Assembly (NCBI GenBank): GCA_003194525.1
Contig: NBIV01000058.1
Location: 124,001 to 188,000 of the forward strand
Origin: Gracilariopsis chorda
Taxonomy: Eukaryota; Rhodophyta; Florideophyceae; Gracilariales; Gracilariaceae
Length of the DNA stretch: 64,000 nucleotides
Reading direction: 5' to 3'
Shown here: positions 21,593 through 33,080 of the stretch, piece after piece
How positions within the stretch are numbered: position 1 is the first letter of the stretch
How the letters are laid out: every line of letters starts with the position of its first letter
Made by a program: the position numbers and the translations under genes
Notes under the pieces: model-generated
Seen by the model: the letters and a program-made list of their open reading frames with translations, nothing else
The model's database searches: none
What the model was told of the DNA's origin: nothing

Positions 21593-24500
21593 ATGGAGGA
21601 AGACAGTGTGAAGAAGGTGCCACGGTTTTTCGCTCGTCGCCATGAATACTTTACCCTGTGGATGATGCGAATTGAGGCATTACTTGAATCGAAAGAACTT
21701 CTAAGTGTAGTTCTTCAGGATGTCTCCGAAGATGGTAATCTAGAAACATTGTCAGGGGAGATGAAGCTGAAAGTCTCCAAGGCCCGCATGTACATAGTGC
21801 AATCACTTGGTGATAAACCTCTTCGTGCTGTTGCATCGGAACGAAAGAATCCTTTTGTGATGTACAGGAAGCTCAAGGAGCGGTATGCAACTGAGAACGC
21901 AGCCACAAGGGTACAGTTGCAAACTAAGCTTCATCAACTACGATTCACGGATAATGCCGTCATGTCTGACTATGTTGATAACCTGGAGTCTGTCTTTGCA
22001 AGGTTGGACGCTATGGGAAACCCAATTGAAGAAACTATGCAAATTGCAATTCTGTTCTCCAGTTTTGGTAGTACCGGTAATAGCGCCTATGGGCCCGTAA
22101 TTTCAGCCCTTCAGACATTGTCGGATGAGGAACTTTCTTGGGACAAGGTTACAGCAAGACTACTTCAAGAATATGACACAAGGATGGCGGAGAAGAAGCA
22201 TATCACTTCGAATACTGTGTCCGGCACCGCTGGTACTGAGAAGGCACTAAGGACGAAGTTGAAAGGAAAATGTTTCAAGTGTGGTCAAAAGGGTCATTAC
22301 AAAAGGCACTGCCCTTTGAACCAGAACAGGGACGACGAGGGTTCCAGTATGCGAATTAGACATCAAGCTCTGATGGCCAGGCAGAAAAGGTACATCTTTG
22401 TAATCGACTCTGGAGCAACTTGCCATATTGTTTGTGATAGTACTCTGGCTGCCGATTTTTCCCCAGTACCACCTAGGACCATTGCCCTTGGCGATGGAAG
22501 GCGTGTACATGCTTCGAGGATGGGAAATCTGCGATTGAGGATTTCACAACATGACGAAACCGAGATGCTTCTAATGCTAAAAGATGTACTGTATGTGAAG
22601 AATATGGACTGCAACTTGGTTTCCTGCTCTCAACTGGCGGAGGATGGTTGTGCAGTTCATTTTGGAATCTCTGGATGTTCTATTGCTAGCCAGGGAACAA
22701 CTATCAAAGCTGTGAATAATGAAGGATTGTACCATGTGTTGGCCACGATTAGCAGACACCAGGCTCTTGCTGCCAAAGATTCTGCAGGAACCAGACTGTG
22801 GCATGAAAGGTTTGGCCATATTGGAAAACAGAAGATCCATCAGATGTCTAGCAACAAGTCTGTGATGGGACTGAACCTCAACTCCAAACCAGAGCATGGA
22901 TCAGACTGCGTACCGTGTATACAGGGAAAGATGACGCGTCGGACCTTGTCCGAGAGGAGTAATGATAATGCTCAAGTTGGGGATGTGATCTTTACGGATA
23001 TATGTGGACCACTGAGTACCCCAAGTTTCGGGAACAAGAAGTATTTTGTTTCCTTCATTGATAAGAAATCTCGGTACAAAGATGTGAGGCTCTTGTCCAA
23101 GCGGGAGGATCTTACAGACCACTTTCGGTGTTTCCAACTGAAGTTTGAAAGGCAGACCGAGAAGAAGATAAAACTGGTCTACTCGGACAATGGGCCAGAG
23201 TATGTTGGACTGCGAAAGTATCTCTCGAGTGAAGGTATTGACTGGGAAAATAGTGCTCCGTATACTCCACAGCAAAATGGTGTTGCTGAAAGATTCAACC
23301 GATCTGTGATGGAGATGGTTAGGTCCATGCTGACCCACGCGGGACTACCTGCCCGTTTTTGGGGTGAAGCTGTCGTTACTGCAACAAGGATAATGAACCA
23401 GTTGAGCTGTACTGCAACGAATGGAAAGACCCCACATGAGATCGTGACAGGAAATGTTCCAAATGTGAGCTCACTAAGAACATTTGGTTGTGAGGTCTGG
23501 GTCCATGTTGCAAAACGCAAGAAACTAGATGGCAAGGCGCGTCGCGGAATTCTGCTTCGTTGCCTCCCGCACCTTAACTACCGTATATTCAACATTGACG
23601 ATGGATCTATAACGTTTGCAAGGCATGTGACGATAAACGAGACAGTTTTCCCAGGCAGACAATTGTTTGAAAGGAAACCATTGAACATATGGAACATTAA
23701 TGATGATGATATGGAACAGAATATGGAAGATTCTGACGCAGAGGATGAACTACTGGTTGCAGAACCTGTAGGTGATGAAGATGACAGAAGTAGCAGCGTG
23801 GAAACACCGAACTCAGAGGACGAAGATAATGGAACTGGGATTATGGCTAATGAGCAGGACAATGTGGAGAGTAATGCAAACGATGGTACTGAAGACTCTG
23901 GAGAGTTTACGATGACACCAAGCATTCAGGACTTTCTTACCCATTACCCTGTGCGGCGATACCCTGAACGCAACCGTCAACCTCCCTCTCGGTTCTCTGA
24001 CACAAATCACAGTACCCTTGTCACAAAAGAGGACAATGCAGTTCCCATCCCAAGAGATCTATATGAGGCAAGGCAGTTGGATAACTGGAAAAACTGGGAA
24101 CAGGCCATTCAGGATGAGCTTTCGTCCTTGAGATCGATGCAGACCTGGACTGTAGTAGACAAACCACCAGAAGTGAACGTCCTTGGGTCTAAGTTTGTGT
24201 TTGCTACGAAGCAGAGCAGCGATGGTTCAGTCTCAAGGTACAAAGCGAGATTGGTTGCTAAAGGGTGCCAACAAGGCCATGTACCACATGTCTACTCGCC
24301 CGTAGTTGACTTTGGAACAGTCCGAGTAGCCTTGACGTTGGCGTGCAGCCTTGGACTTGAGATTCACCAGCTTGATGTGAAGTGTGCCTTTCTGTATGGA
24401 CACATAGATCAAGACTCACCTGTCTACATGCGACCCCCAAAAGGGCTGGATATTGGCATAAATGAAGGCCAAGTACTGAAATTGAACCGTTCTATTTACG

Positions 24501-25396
24501 ATTTGAAGCAATCTAACGCTATATGGAGTCGATTGTTCACAAAACGACTATTAGCGCTAGGTCTCAAACAGTGCCTGACCGACCAATGCTTCTTTCACAT
24601 GCGCAAGGATGGTCACAGACTCTGGATTCTACTTTATGTTGACGACCTCTTGTTAATGGGCGACGATGCTGAGACAATCGGAGAGATGAAGCAATTACTC
24701 GCCTCTGAATTTGATATGAAAGAATGCGCAAGGTCAGACAGCTTTTTAGGTGTGTACATGCAACAGAATCCAAACGGAATGCTCTTGCACCAGCAACCAT
24801 GCATCGAGAAGATACTACACCGCTTCCAGATGGCACATTCGAAACCTGTTGCAACTCCGATGAGTACTGCGTACAAGGCATCAGAGTTATTGAAAGCAGA
24901 GCCTTTTGAGCGTCAAAGTACCTTTCAGGAAGCTATTGGGTCTCTGTTGTATCTGTCTACACGCACGAGGCCGGACATCTGCCATGCAGTTAATATACTA
25001 TCCCGAGCCCAAGCCAATCCTACAGTTGCTCATTGGAATGCCGTGAAAAGAATTCTACGTTACCTCAACGGTACTAGAAATCTTGGGCTGAAGATATTGG
25101 CGAAGGATGGAGATAGCTCAAGCACCTTGTATGCCTACGCAGATGCAGATTGGGCTGGTGATGACCTTGATAGAAAGTCGACAAGTGGTTTTTGTCTCTT
25201 CTTGTTGGGGACCATGGTTGAGTGGAAAACTTTGAAACAATCTTGCGTGGCGACTTCCACAACTGAATCAGAATACATTGCAGTTTCTGAATGTTTCAAA
25301 ATTGTCAAGTGGGTTCGTAATTTATTGAGCGAGCTACAGATAAGACCAACCTTGAATCCAACTACAGTATACGAAGACAATACTGGGGTACTGTAA
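21593..25396 (+). CDS. copia Gag-Pol polyprotein with one premature stop
   Basis: The first ATG after the primer-binding site (21593) opens a frame of 1267 residues. In order it has a Ty1/copia Gag, a zinc knuckle (CFKCGQKGHYKRHC, from ~227), and a protease with FVIDSGATCH (Asp ~272). Next come the GAG-pre-integrase segment (LWHERFGHIG, CVPCIQGK) and the integrase with TDICGPL, YSDNGPEY and TPQQNGVAERFNR. An acidic linker, the reverse transcriptase with YVDD (Asp ~1017) and RNase H (YADADWAGD, TTESEYIA) complete it. The order protease-integrase-RT defines copia. The TAA at 25394-25396 stops the frame after DNTGVL; the same frame then continues for 71 codons through the expected AKHVDLRYHF and ADVLTKPLP motifs to a stop in the LTR. 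All catalytic motifs are present, so only the RNase H end is lost. Confidence 0.95.
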   Translation: MEEDSVKKVPRFFARRHEYFTLWMMRIEALLESKELLSVVLQDVSEDGNLETLSGEMKLKVSKARMYIVQSLGDKPLRAVASERKNPFVMYRKLKERYATENAATRVQLQTKLHQLRFTDNAVMSDYVDNLESVFARLDAMGNPIEETMQIAILFSSFGSTGNSAYGPVISALQTLSDEELSWDKVTARLLQEYDTRMAEKKHITSNTVSGTAGTEKALRTKLKGKCFKCGQKGHYKRHCPLNQNRDDEGSSMRIRHQALMARQKRYIFVIDSGATCHIVCDSTLAADFSPVPPRTIALGDGRRVHASRMGNLRLRISQHDETEMLLMLKDVLYVKNMDCNLVSCSQLAEDGCAVHFGISGCSIASQGTTIKAVNNEGLYHVLATISRHQALAAKDSAGTRLWHERFGHIGKQKIHQMSSNKSVMGLNLNSKPEHGSDCVPCIQGKMTRRTLSERSNDNAQVGDVIFTDICGPLSTPSFGNKKYFVSFIDKKSRYKDVRLLSKREDLTDHFRCFQLKFERQTEKKIKLVYSDNGPEYVGLRKYLSSEGIDWENSAPYTPQQNGVAERFNRSVMEMVRSMLTHAGLPARFWGEAVVTATRIMNQLSCTATNGKTPHEIVTGNVPNVSSLRTFGCEVWVHVAKRKKLDGKARRGILLRCLPHLNYRIFNIDDGSITFARHVTINETVFPGRQLFERKPLNIWNINDDDMEQNMEDSDAEDELLVAEPVGDEDDRSSSVETPNSEDEDNGTGIMANEQDNVESNANDGTEDSGEFTMTPSIQDFLTHYPVRRYPERNRQPPSRFSDTNHSTLVTKEDNAVPIPRDLYEARQLDNWKNWEQAIQDELSSLRSMQTWTVVDKPPEVNVLGSKFVFATKQSSDGSVSRYKARLVAKGCQQGHVPHVYSPVVDFGTVRVALTLACSLGLEIHQLDVKCAFLYGHIDQDSPVYMRPPKGLDIGINEGQVLKLNRSIYDLKQSNAIWSRLFTKRLLALGLKQCLTDQCFFHMRKDGHRLWILLYVDDLLLMGDDAETIGEMKQLLASEFDMKECARSDSFLGVYMQQNPNGMLLHQQPCIEKILHRFQMAHSKPVATPMSTAYKASELLKAEPFERQSTFQEAIGSLLYLSTRTRPDICHAVNILSRAQANPTVAHWNAVKRILRYLNGTRNLGLKILAKDGDSSSTLYAYADADWAGDDLDRKSTSGFCLFLLGTMVEWKTLKQSCVATSTTESEYIAVSECFKIVKWVRNLLSELQIRPTLNPTTVYEDNTGVL

Positions 25397-25604
25397 TGGG
25401 CAGTTGGAAGCAGGCGCGCAAAACATGTTGATTTACGCTATCATTTTGTTCGTCAAGGAGTTGAGTCTGGAAAGATGAAAGTAGTACGTTGCCCAACGGA
25501 ACACATGATTGCTGACGTACTTACGAAGCCACTTCCGAAGCAAAGGCACATCAAGTTCAGACACTTGCTTGGACTTTGTGATGGTGCTCATGGCATGGGA
25601 GGGA

Positions 25605-25895
25605 TGATGTAATGGGAATCGTGTTGTGACATGAGGCACGTAAGTCTCACATATGTATCTTACGTTAGATACATTACGTGATATGTAATGTTGTGAGGTA
25701 AGCAGTAATTAGTCTCATTAGTGCTGACCTCAGCAGTATAGTAGATTCTGAATCCTGTGGTTCCCTGCAGAGCAACCACAAGCGTACCAAAGGCGTCTAT
25801 GATTTTGGCAGGGTTTTGCACAGATGCCATATCTATAAAGGCTTGGAAAAGACTCCACCTTCAAGGAGAAGGAGTCATCCGACCGAAGCACAACA
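25605..25895 (+). repeat. 3' LTR of the copia element
   Basis: 291 bp matching 21222-21512, followed by the right target duplication gattg (25896-25900). Confidence 0.95.
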
Positions 25896-28800
25896 GATTG
25901 TACGCTCAATGATTCCGAAACTCGACGTGACAAGAAGGAAGTTGCAAAGACAACGGATCCCTGCTCTGAGATTGAGCCATTCATTTCAGTGCCTGGTTCT
26001 CAGACTGAGATTAATTCTTCGAAGGGGTTATTCGCTCTTGAGCATACGGGCCACCATCTCCCCGCCATCGTCGCCAGTATTGGTTAAGGGCAAAATCACC
26101 CTATGTCGAGCGCTCAACGACTTGATGTCGGTTATTGGTTTCATGTCAGTCCCATTGCTGAAGATCGACGCACGTCCGCGTAGCAGAAGCTTTGTCAGAT
26201 ATGTAGAGTTTTCCCAGAGCATGGATACTGCAACTTGTCCCGTCATTGCTGGAGAAAAGACAACTAGTGATACGCTGGTCACTGAGCGTACATCTTCTCG
26301 ATGCCTTTTTCTCTCGTGAGATCCACCGCTCCCGAGTTGGAAAGGTCTTGCTGTAAAAAGAAAACTGGTTTCCCCGACTTCATGTTGAGTTTTTCAAAGC
26401 TGTCCGGAAAGTGTCTATTCTGGACTATGTCGAATCGCTGCCTTCGACTTCTGATAGACTCGTATCAAGTACGCAAACGAAGGCTCATTTTCGAGTGTTT
26501 GAGAAAGATTGAATGGAAATCGCCCGAGGCATCACTCCGTTAGAGATGAATCCGAGCTGATGGTAATATCGATGAGGAGAAGAACTTGGAATTCACCACG
26601 AGTACAGGACAGATACTCTTCAAAAACCTCCTCTGGGTGACATGTATCGATACCGAGTGAAAATCTCAAAGTATCAGCATCCAACTCCGCCGAAAGGTTT
26701 CCTGTGATCCGGATGAGTGGTATCTATGACACAAAAACGTTCAAGGATGATGTTTACATATATCTACTAAATCGTCTGGAACACTTGAAGAATGCAACTA
26801 TTGACACTGTGCATGTACTAAAGCTGTTCGACAGCATCTTGGAAACAAAAATTCCCGAGGCGACTGAGATTGTTCTCGGCTTTGGACCAAACGTTCTCTT
26901 GGGAAGAGGACGGAAGGTTACCCACAGAGCAGAGAATGGGGACAATATCATAAGCCTCTCGTAACTCCGTACTACAACTGATGACACAATGAATAGAACT
27001 TTTGTTGACACAGCACGCGGACTCGTGGTCGCTGCGATTAAAGTTGAATGTATTGAATCCGATCCTATTGCGATTCGATTTACATATTCGAGAATTTGTA
27101 AAAGTTTCGAAGGCAAGAGGAGGTTAGTCATCAAAGGAACACTGCCTTTGACCTTCTGGACGCAACAGCCAGATATGAAGTGGGGATTGGTTATACTGCC
27201 GTTCCTAACGACAAAAAGACATTTGTTGTAATGTGTGTTTGAGTGTTTTTGTGTTTGTGTGTTTGTGTGTTTGTGTGTTTGTGTGTTTGTGTGTTTGTGT
27301 GTTTGTGTGTTTGTGTGTTTGTGTGTTTGTGTGTTTACGGGCACATGTCTCTAATTCCGGGGCGACGGTATTAACTCTATAGAAGTAGAAGGCTAATCAT
27401 CTATTCGACGGCTAAATTCCTCTAATAGACCCAATCGCATCTCCATTTGGCTTCTCCGTCCGGCGTAACTTTTGATAGTGTTTTGTAGCCTTTTCGGAAT
27501 GTCGGCACACCTCGACGGGCGGAACTCTGCATTGTAAGAGTGTGCAAGGACTCTGTTTCTTAGATGACAATACAAAAGAAAATATCCTCTTCTTTACTAT
27601 GATGTGAAAGAAAGGCAGCTTAAATGCTAGTGAGAGAAGAAACAAGAGTTCGCGATTGATAATGAACTCTTGAGAATAAACGAGTGTCTGAAATGCAGAG
27701 CAACATAAACGGTTGCCAAAACCTAGCTAGCAAGAATACTCTCTTGCATCCATGTGCCCTGAGCTGGACTCGTCAGTACCTTGCAGTGATCCCTCACCAC
27801 AGCAGGTATCCAGAGCAAAGCAATTTAGCATCGTGGTCCATATGGGCTACGACAACTTTGACGCCCATTTGTTGTAATGGATGAGTATCCTGATTCCATG
27901 ATGTTCACTAGCTTGATTGACGGCGAAAACGTGAACATTCTCGTCGACGATTTGTATCAGTTTTGAGTGACCAAGCTGCAAGGTGATGAATATGGTATCC
28001 GTCGAGCCCACGACTATGAGTATAGACAACAACTTGATCTTCCATTCCTGCCGACGCCCTAGAACTTTTCATTGAGCGCAGCGCCAGGCCTTAATTGGCT
28101 GGAAGTCGCTCTGTTTAACAGAATTGCCGAATCCTAAACGTTCTCATGCTAATTTCATTCAGGAGGCGAACTTAATGCTGTCAAATCTGCTCAACGTATC
28201 CAAAAACATTTTCTTAGGGCGATAAAACTGAAATAGGATACTTATATGGCTCCGAGAATCCGTCGTCTCGTTATGGACTCCTTCGCAGAAAACCGGTGTG
28301 AAAGCATCGGCGCAACTAAATTTGATCAAGTGGCTTACTCTTCTGCAGTTGCAGCTGGCTACTGCCTGCCTAACGGAAAGGCACTCATATTCGCAGACGT
28401 GAAGATGGGCGCATTTACTGCGAGCGTGGCAACAATTATATCAAATTCAGCGAATCCAACATGACTGTGGCGTTGAAGAATGCACTGATGAAGGTGTTGC
28501 TCGGGTACGCTACGCAGGCGAATATCGACTGTGTGTGGTATTCTTGCAAGGAAAAGTAAACAGGCACGAAGACCTCAGAAGTCCTACTGAGTTTGCTTCC
28601 TTCTCCCAGAGTTCTTCCTCTGAGAGTCGGCTTTTATATTCTATTTCTACTGCGCACCGTTCCATCTGGGTTGCGTGTGCGCTGCGCTACCTGCCGCGCA
28701 ATTCAGAGTGATTCAAATGGAATTGTTCTTCCTTATCGGGAAATACCTGTTTCCAATTCGGGGAATTGCTCGCTCCATCAACAGAAGGGCAAAGTGTTGT

Positions 28801-31700
28801 TGAAATTGAAGTCGGCGTAACGGACACTATGCTGACTCTGTTTACTAACGTCTATCTGATATTTAATGGCTGGCCTGTATGTACACTCCGTCCTACATTC
28901 CGTGTGTGAAGCGCAAACGGTGGATACCTGTATTCCAATCTCAGTGAGACTTTTGCTAGTTCGTCATTTTGAATAAAAAGCTCTGTGGTTGCTCGACTAA
29001 ATGGGGCACCATCGTATATGCTCTTCCGCAGTCCTGATCGAATTGGTGGGGTGGAAGATGTGCCTCTTCTCTGTCACGAATCCGGTCAATGAGAGGCGGA
29101 ACTATACATCGATCCACAAACTAGGAAAATCATTCTCAACGTGCCAAACTGTGACAACTCGGAGTTTTACGTGGGAGCAAGAAGAAGGGACGCTTGGCTT
29201 TATTCTTCGAAACCAAGGGATAATACCTTGCGAACTATTGCACTTTAGAACACCTGGGCATGCTCTTGGCTGGATTTAGATCACGGTCGATTTTGTTCAC
29301 CGGGCAGCGCCGTACATTGCATTATACATACCCGGTGGGATCTGATTCCATGGTAGCCGAATCATTCCGCGTGACCTTGATTCACGTTTTCGAGAAGCTA
29401 TGGAAAGGAAGTCACACTTCTGGGAAATTACTTGTGCAAAGAGCGACGGTGCAGCGGACTTTGTATTTGAAGATGCAGTTAAAGATATTAGGAAAAACTG
29501 CGACCCACACGAGCATTTTTATGAAGTTCTTGAATATATTACGGCCTCTCTCACTATCACCAATATTGATCCCGCTGAAGAAATCGTTGAAACATTACAG
29601 CAGAAACTTGATGAAGGAGCGGAAGTAGAAGAAGGGAGAGAATCAATTACCCTTATCATCATTTGGCGAGCAACATACCCATCGACAGTGCCATAACAAA
29701 TGAAAGGTCCTGTAAAGAAGATAGCTGTGATATGGAGGGGATAGGCTTACTACCCTTTCGAAGGGTCTGAAACAAGGGTTTATTCAACGGGACTGTCGTG
29801 ATACACTCTACGGTCCAGTGCGATTCAACGCCTGGACTGAATTCGAACGGATTCAAAGCGTGCTCCCCTCTCGAGATAATAACGTTAGCATAGTCTATAT
29901 TGGCGTGATGCGCGCCTACGCACGCCTGTGCACACACACGCAAGCTGACGCACACCTACGAAATTGGGTGTGCGTGTTGATGAGTCTTTAGGTAGCAGTA
30001 TCAACCCAGGAGCCCTATAAGAGGGCTCGCAGAGGCGCCGTAAAGTTAGAGAGACCGACAGGTGTCTGATTGAACTTGCGCGCCTCCTCCACTTCCAGTC
30101 CACAGAGACAAAATATGGGAAACCATGTATCAAAATGAATGCTGAATATGCTCCATATAAAACCACATCTCTCTCTTGTGACATGATATGGACGATGAAC
30201 AAGGCAGACAAATTCGCCAATGCCGTCACCATTACTATTATTATTATACGCCTGAGACGTATCCAGAGTCACTGAAAGCCACGCAGAAGAAAACTGCCGT
30301 GACTTGGCACGGAATCACGTGTTTTCCGTTTTGTTCTAAAACAGATGAGATGAACATGTATCTGGTTGGATGGAATGGAACCAACTGGGGCAGCCATGGG
30401 TAGCACAACTCATCTATTTGAAGGAGAATCTTCACAAGCTTTTCGACAAGTTCTGCAGGAGTTTCCCTTCTGGTTGGGGTTCTGAATACCTCGCAAATAC
30501 CCAAGCGACCGTCATTGGTAGAGTGAAATTGCTTCAATATGCTTGTTTTCAGTGTGAATGCTGTGTGTATGAATCTGAATTCATAGAACATTACATAAAC
30601 TCCCAAATTACTTTATCTCTTTATGGTTGTGTGATTGCTGCATTGAGGAGCGATTTATTGACAAGCTAAGAAATGTGAGGATCTAGAGAGCTTCACGGGT
30701 CGCACCTTCATTCACCTTCTCGCTGCTGCATCACCGGGTAATAAGTTCCTTCGTTTCCGACGTATTGTGAAACTGTTAGCCACACATTGGCCATCTTCTT
30801 TCTCACATGCATGTGGACAACTCTGCACCGTCTTCCACGCAAAATTTATACACGTGCGAATCAATTGGAGGCACAGAAAAGGATCACGGGTTCACAAAGG
30901 TGGACGTGGAGTAGATTCAAACCACACTCATCTGGATCGCTGACGCAACAAATTTTGTTCGCAGACGACTTATTCTTGCGCTTATGGACTAAATATTGTT
31001 CGTGAGGCATCTCCATTTGCCTAAAGAATTCTCTTTTGCATTTCGCCACTATGCAAATCTAGATATTGTCTTTGGATATATGGTATTTGAGACGTCTAGA
31101 TTTGTAAAGCAATTCAAGTGCCATTTTCTGCTTGAAACAGAACAATGTGTTGTACTGCAGCCTTTGAAATTTTTCTCTCTATATGCTGCTGTGAATGTCC
31201 GATGTCACATTTGTCGGGAACGATCGACAATCAATGTGCGTGAAAGGCTCAGAGAAGGTCCTATATCGCCACTGAACGAATACCGCTCATTGTCGAACCC
31301 TCAGTCGTTGTGAATGGCCATTTCATTGATAACACTCCAGTACATGGACGAAATAACATCCTGGAATATAGGAAGCGAAGTTCTTTTTGGAGAATTTGCC
31401 TTATGGAAGATGCCAACCGAAATTGGGGATATGTTCAGTGGGGAAGGTCACAGAAATGGTAGCGAAAGATATTCAGTTCTTCTTTTGGCATGCGCCCTTG
31501 CCTGCGGGAGTCTTTGAATCCGATGGCGTAGCGCACGTGGACAAGGGAACGAAAGGATGTGGAAACAGAATTTAATACTTGTTTTGAGTTAAACTGTAAC
31601 ACACACGTACCTGTAGGGCCACGGAGCTCAGTCGAAGACAGACTACAAGCTCTGTCTCCGACGTGAGTGTCTCGTACTGTAGTGTTAGGATCTTCTAGAT
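25896..31700 (+). other. decayed coding-like region of unknown origin
   Basis: No long open frame survives, yet many short plus-strand stretches read like protein and change frame from one to the next. Examples lie near 25900-26080 (EIEPFISVPGSQTEINSSKG), 26670-26960 (DTKTFKDDVYIYLLNRLEHL), 26990-27230, 27870-28030, 28240-28460, 28970-29230 (ELYIDPQTRKIILNVPNCD), 29400-29690 and 31230-31440. Most are on one strand, as expected for one or several genes, or one large element, broken by stops and frameshifts. I recognise no family. A decayed large transposon, an endogenous viral element or a decayed host gene are all possible. I see no LTRs within it. Confidence 0.4.
27233..27336. repeat. microsatellite of tgtgtttg units
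   Basis: About a dozen nearly perfect copies of an 8-base unit, tgtgtttg, follow each other. On the minus strand they give a meaningless open frame of repeated HTNTQTHK residues. The array interrupts the decayed coding-like region. Confidence 0.95.
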
Positions 31701-32048
31701 GTATCGATCGTAGCAACTAGACTCCATAAAAGGAGATGAAGCCTGGCGTTCCTTCCTCAGGACCACCCAGACCTTCCATCGTACCGCCTCTCCAGTCTCA
31801 GTGTTACATCAACAGTAACAGAAGAGCTATTCTGCTTGTATCTGTCGTCAGGCAGCTACCAACGGAGCCGTTCGAAGCAGAGACGCCCGACGCGGATCGC
31901 GGTCATCTCCCAACTCATCCATGGGACGCGTAGAAGCGCTGGCGACATGGCGCTGCGTTCACAAGTGAGACAATGAACTTTTTGTTTCGAACACAGTTAA
32001 CCATAGTTGCCCAATTTCATGTAATACATGGATGAAAAGTGTTTAAGC

Positions 32049-33017
32049 TCATAACCAGTTTGCAATGGCCATCCCAATTTCGTCTGGAGAGTCTTCTTGC
32101 AGGTAGTGGATTCCAGGCACGGATATCTCAGTTAACTCAGGAAACGAACGAGCTACTTGAAGGGCCTCGGAGCCATTAGTGATCAGAAGCCCTGGTTCTC
32201 CTCTTATAAACAGTTTCGGAATGCTAGACGTCTGCAGCCACCGTGAATACGTCTCAACGAAGGCACTCACGTCAGCGGGAACCCCGTCTATAGGAAATTG
32301 TCTAGGGAATGTGAGCGTTGGTCGACGGTCTTCGCCAGCATTCAGAAACGGGCGGCGATACTCATCCAATTCCTTCGCAGTGAGCTCGCGTATAACAGCA
32401 TCCGGCAAAACTTGTTCGACGAAAACATTCTGATTGATAATGAGTTCCTCTCCAGCAGGGGATCGAATCTGATTGAAGAAATCTGTAATCCCAGACGGGA
32501 AAGTATCTGATCGATACGTTGTCACAAAGGCCTCAAAGAACACGATTGCCTTCACGACGTCGGGATTTCGGCGGTTGTTGAAGGCCCATAAAAACCCGAG
32601 CGCTGAACCCCAGTCGTGGACAACCAGGGTAACGTTTTGTTTGACGCCAAGCGCTTCCAGAAGCTGATAAAGGTAATTTGAGTGTTCCAACACAGTGTAC
32701 CGATTAGGCCCGCTAAAGTCCAGCTTTTCTGAGTCACCCATGCCAATTAGATCTGGTGCAATTAGCCGACCACGCCGTTCGAGATGGGGCATAATATTTC
32801 TCCAGAGATACGAGGAGGTTGGGTTTCCGTGTAGAAACACTATCGGATCGCCTACGCCAACCTCCACGTAAGCCATTCTCTTCCCAGCAATGGTAGTAAA
32901 CTTCTTTGTGACAAAACGAGGAAGAGGATCATCTGTAGCACGAGCTGCGTGGGTTGAATGCGGATATGAAACTAGGTATGCAATGAAGCACACGGCAAAA
33001 AGGCACCGGACGGACAT
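32049..33017 (-). CDS. secreted haloalkane dehalogenase
   Basis: This 322-residue alpha/beta hydrolase hydrolyses carbon-halogen bonds in haloalkanes to an alcohol and halide. Numbered from the first ATG (33017), the motifs are HGNPTSSYLW with Asn65 as a halide-stabilising residue, and VVHDWGSALGF with the nucleophile Asp135 and halide-binding Trp136. Glu162 in VFFEAF is the catalytic acid and His304 in GIHYLQEDSPDEIG the base. This is the Asp-Glu-His triad of subfamily-II enzymes such as DhaA and LinB. Unlike those bacterial cytosolic enzymes it starts with a hydrophobic signal peptide (MSVRCLFAVCFIAYLVSY, then a small-residue cleavage region), so it probably enters the secretory pathway. 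A TATA-like box lies ~60 bases upstream. The family is mainly bacterial, so gene transfer is plausible. Confidence 0.92.
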   Translation of the reverse strand: MSVRCLFAVCFIAYLVSYPHSTHAARATDDPLPRFVTKKFTTIAGKRMAYVEVGVGDPIVFLHGNPTSSYLWRNIMPHLERRGRLIAPDLIGMGDSEKLDFSGPNRYTVLEHSNYLYQLLEALGVKQNVTLVVHDWGSALGFLWAFNNRRNPDVVKAIVFFEAFVTTYRSDTFPSGITDFFNQIRSPAGEELIINQNVFVEQVLPDAVIRELTAKELDEYRRPFLNAGEDRRPTLTFPRQFPIDGVPADVSAFVETYSRWLQTSSIPKLFIRGEPGLLITNGSEALQVARSFPELTEISVPGIHYLQEDSPDEIGMAIANWL

Positions 33018-33074
33018 GATGGATATCAAAAGGCTAAACGACAGAAATACTTCTAAGGCGCAGGCTCAAGCCGG

Positions 33075-33080
33075 TATTTA
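33075..33080 (-). promoter_or_regulatory. TATA-like box of the dehalogenase gene
   Basis: Read on the minus strand, taaata lies within cacttaaataccgg, about 60 bases before the ATG at 33017. The position fits a core promoter with a short leader. Confidence 0.45.

Larger units (their letters stand above)
21222..25895 (+). mobile_element. young Ty1/copia LTR retrotransposon
   Basis: Two 291-bp LTRs (TGATGTAATGGG...AGCACAACA) that look identical base for base enclose one gag-pol frame. A perfect 5-bp target duplication, gattg, lies at 21217-21221 and 25896-25900. The primer-binding site tggtagcatc starts at 21514, and a purine-rich tract (ggcatgggaggga) abuts the 3' LTR. Identical LTRs mean a recent insertion. 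A single in-frame TAA near the end of RNase H is the only visible lesion. Confidence 0.96.

Noticed and set aside
27233-27336. Regularly spaced repeats as a possible CRISPR-like array
   Set aside because: The units are contiguous 8-mers without spacers, and the setting is eukaryotic; this is a microsatellite.
27233-27344. Minus-strand open frame with repeated HTNTQTHK residues
   Set aside because: It is only the translation of the 8-base microsatellite.
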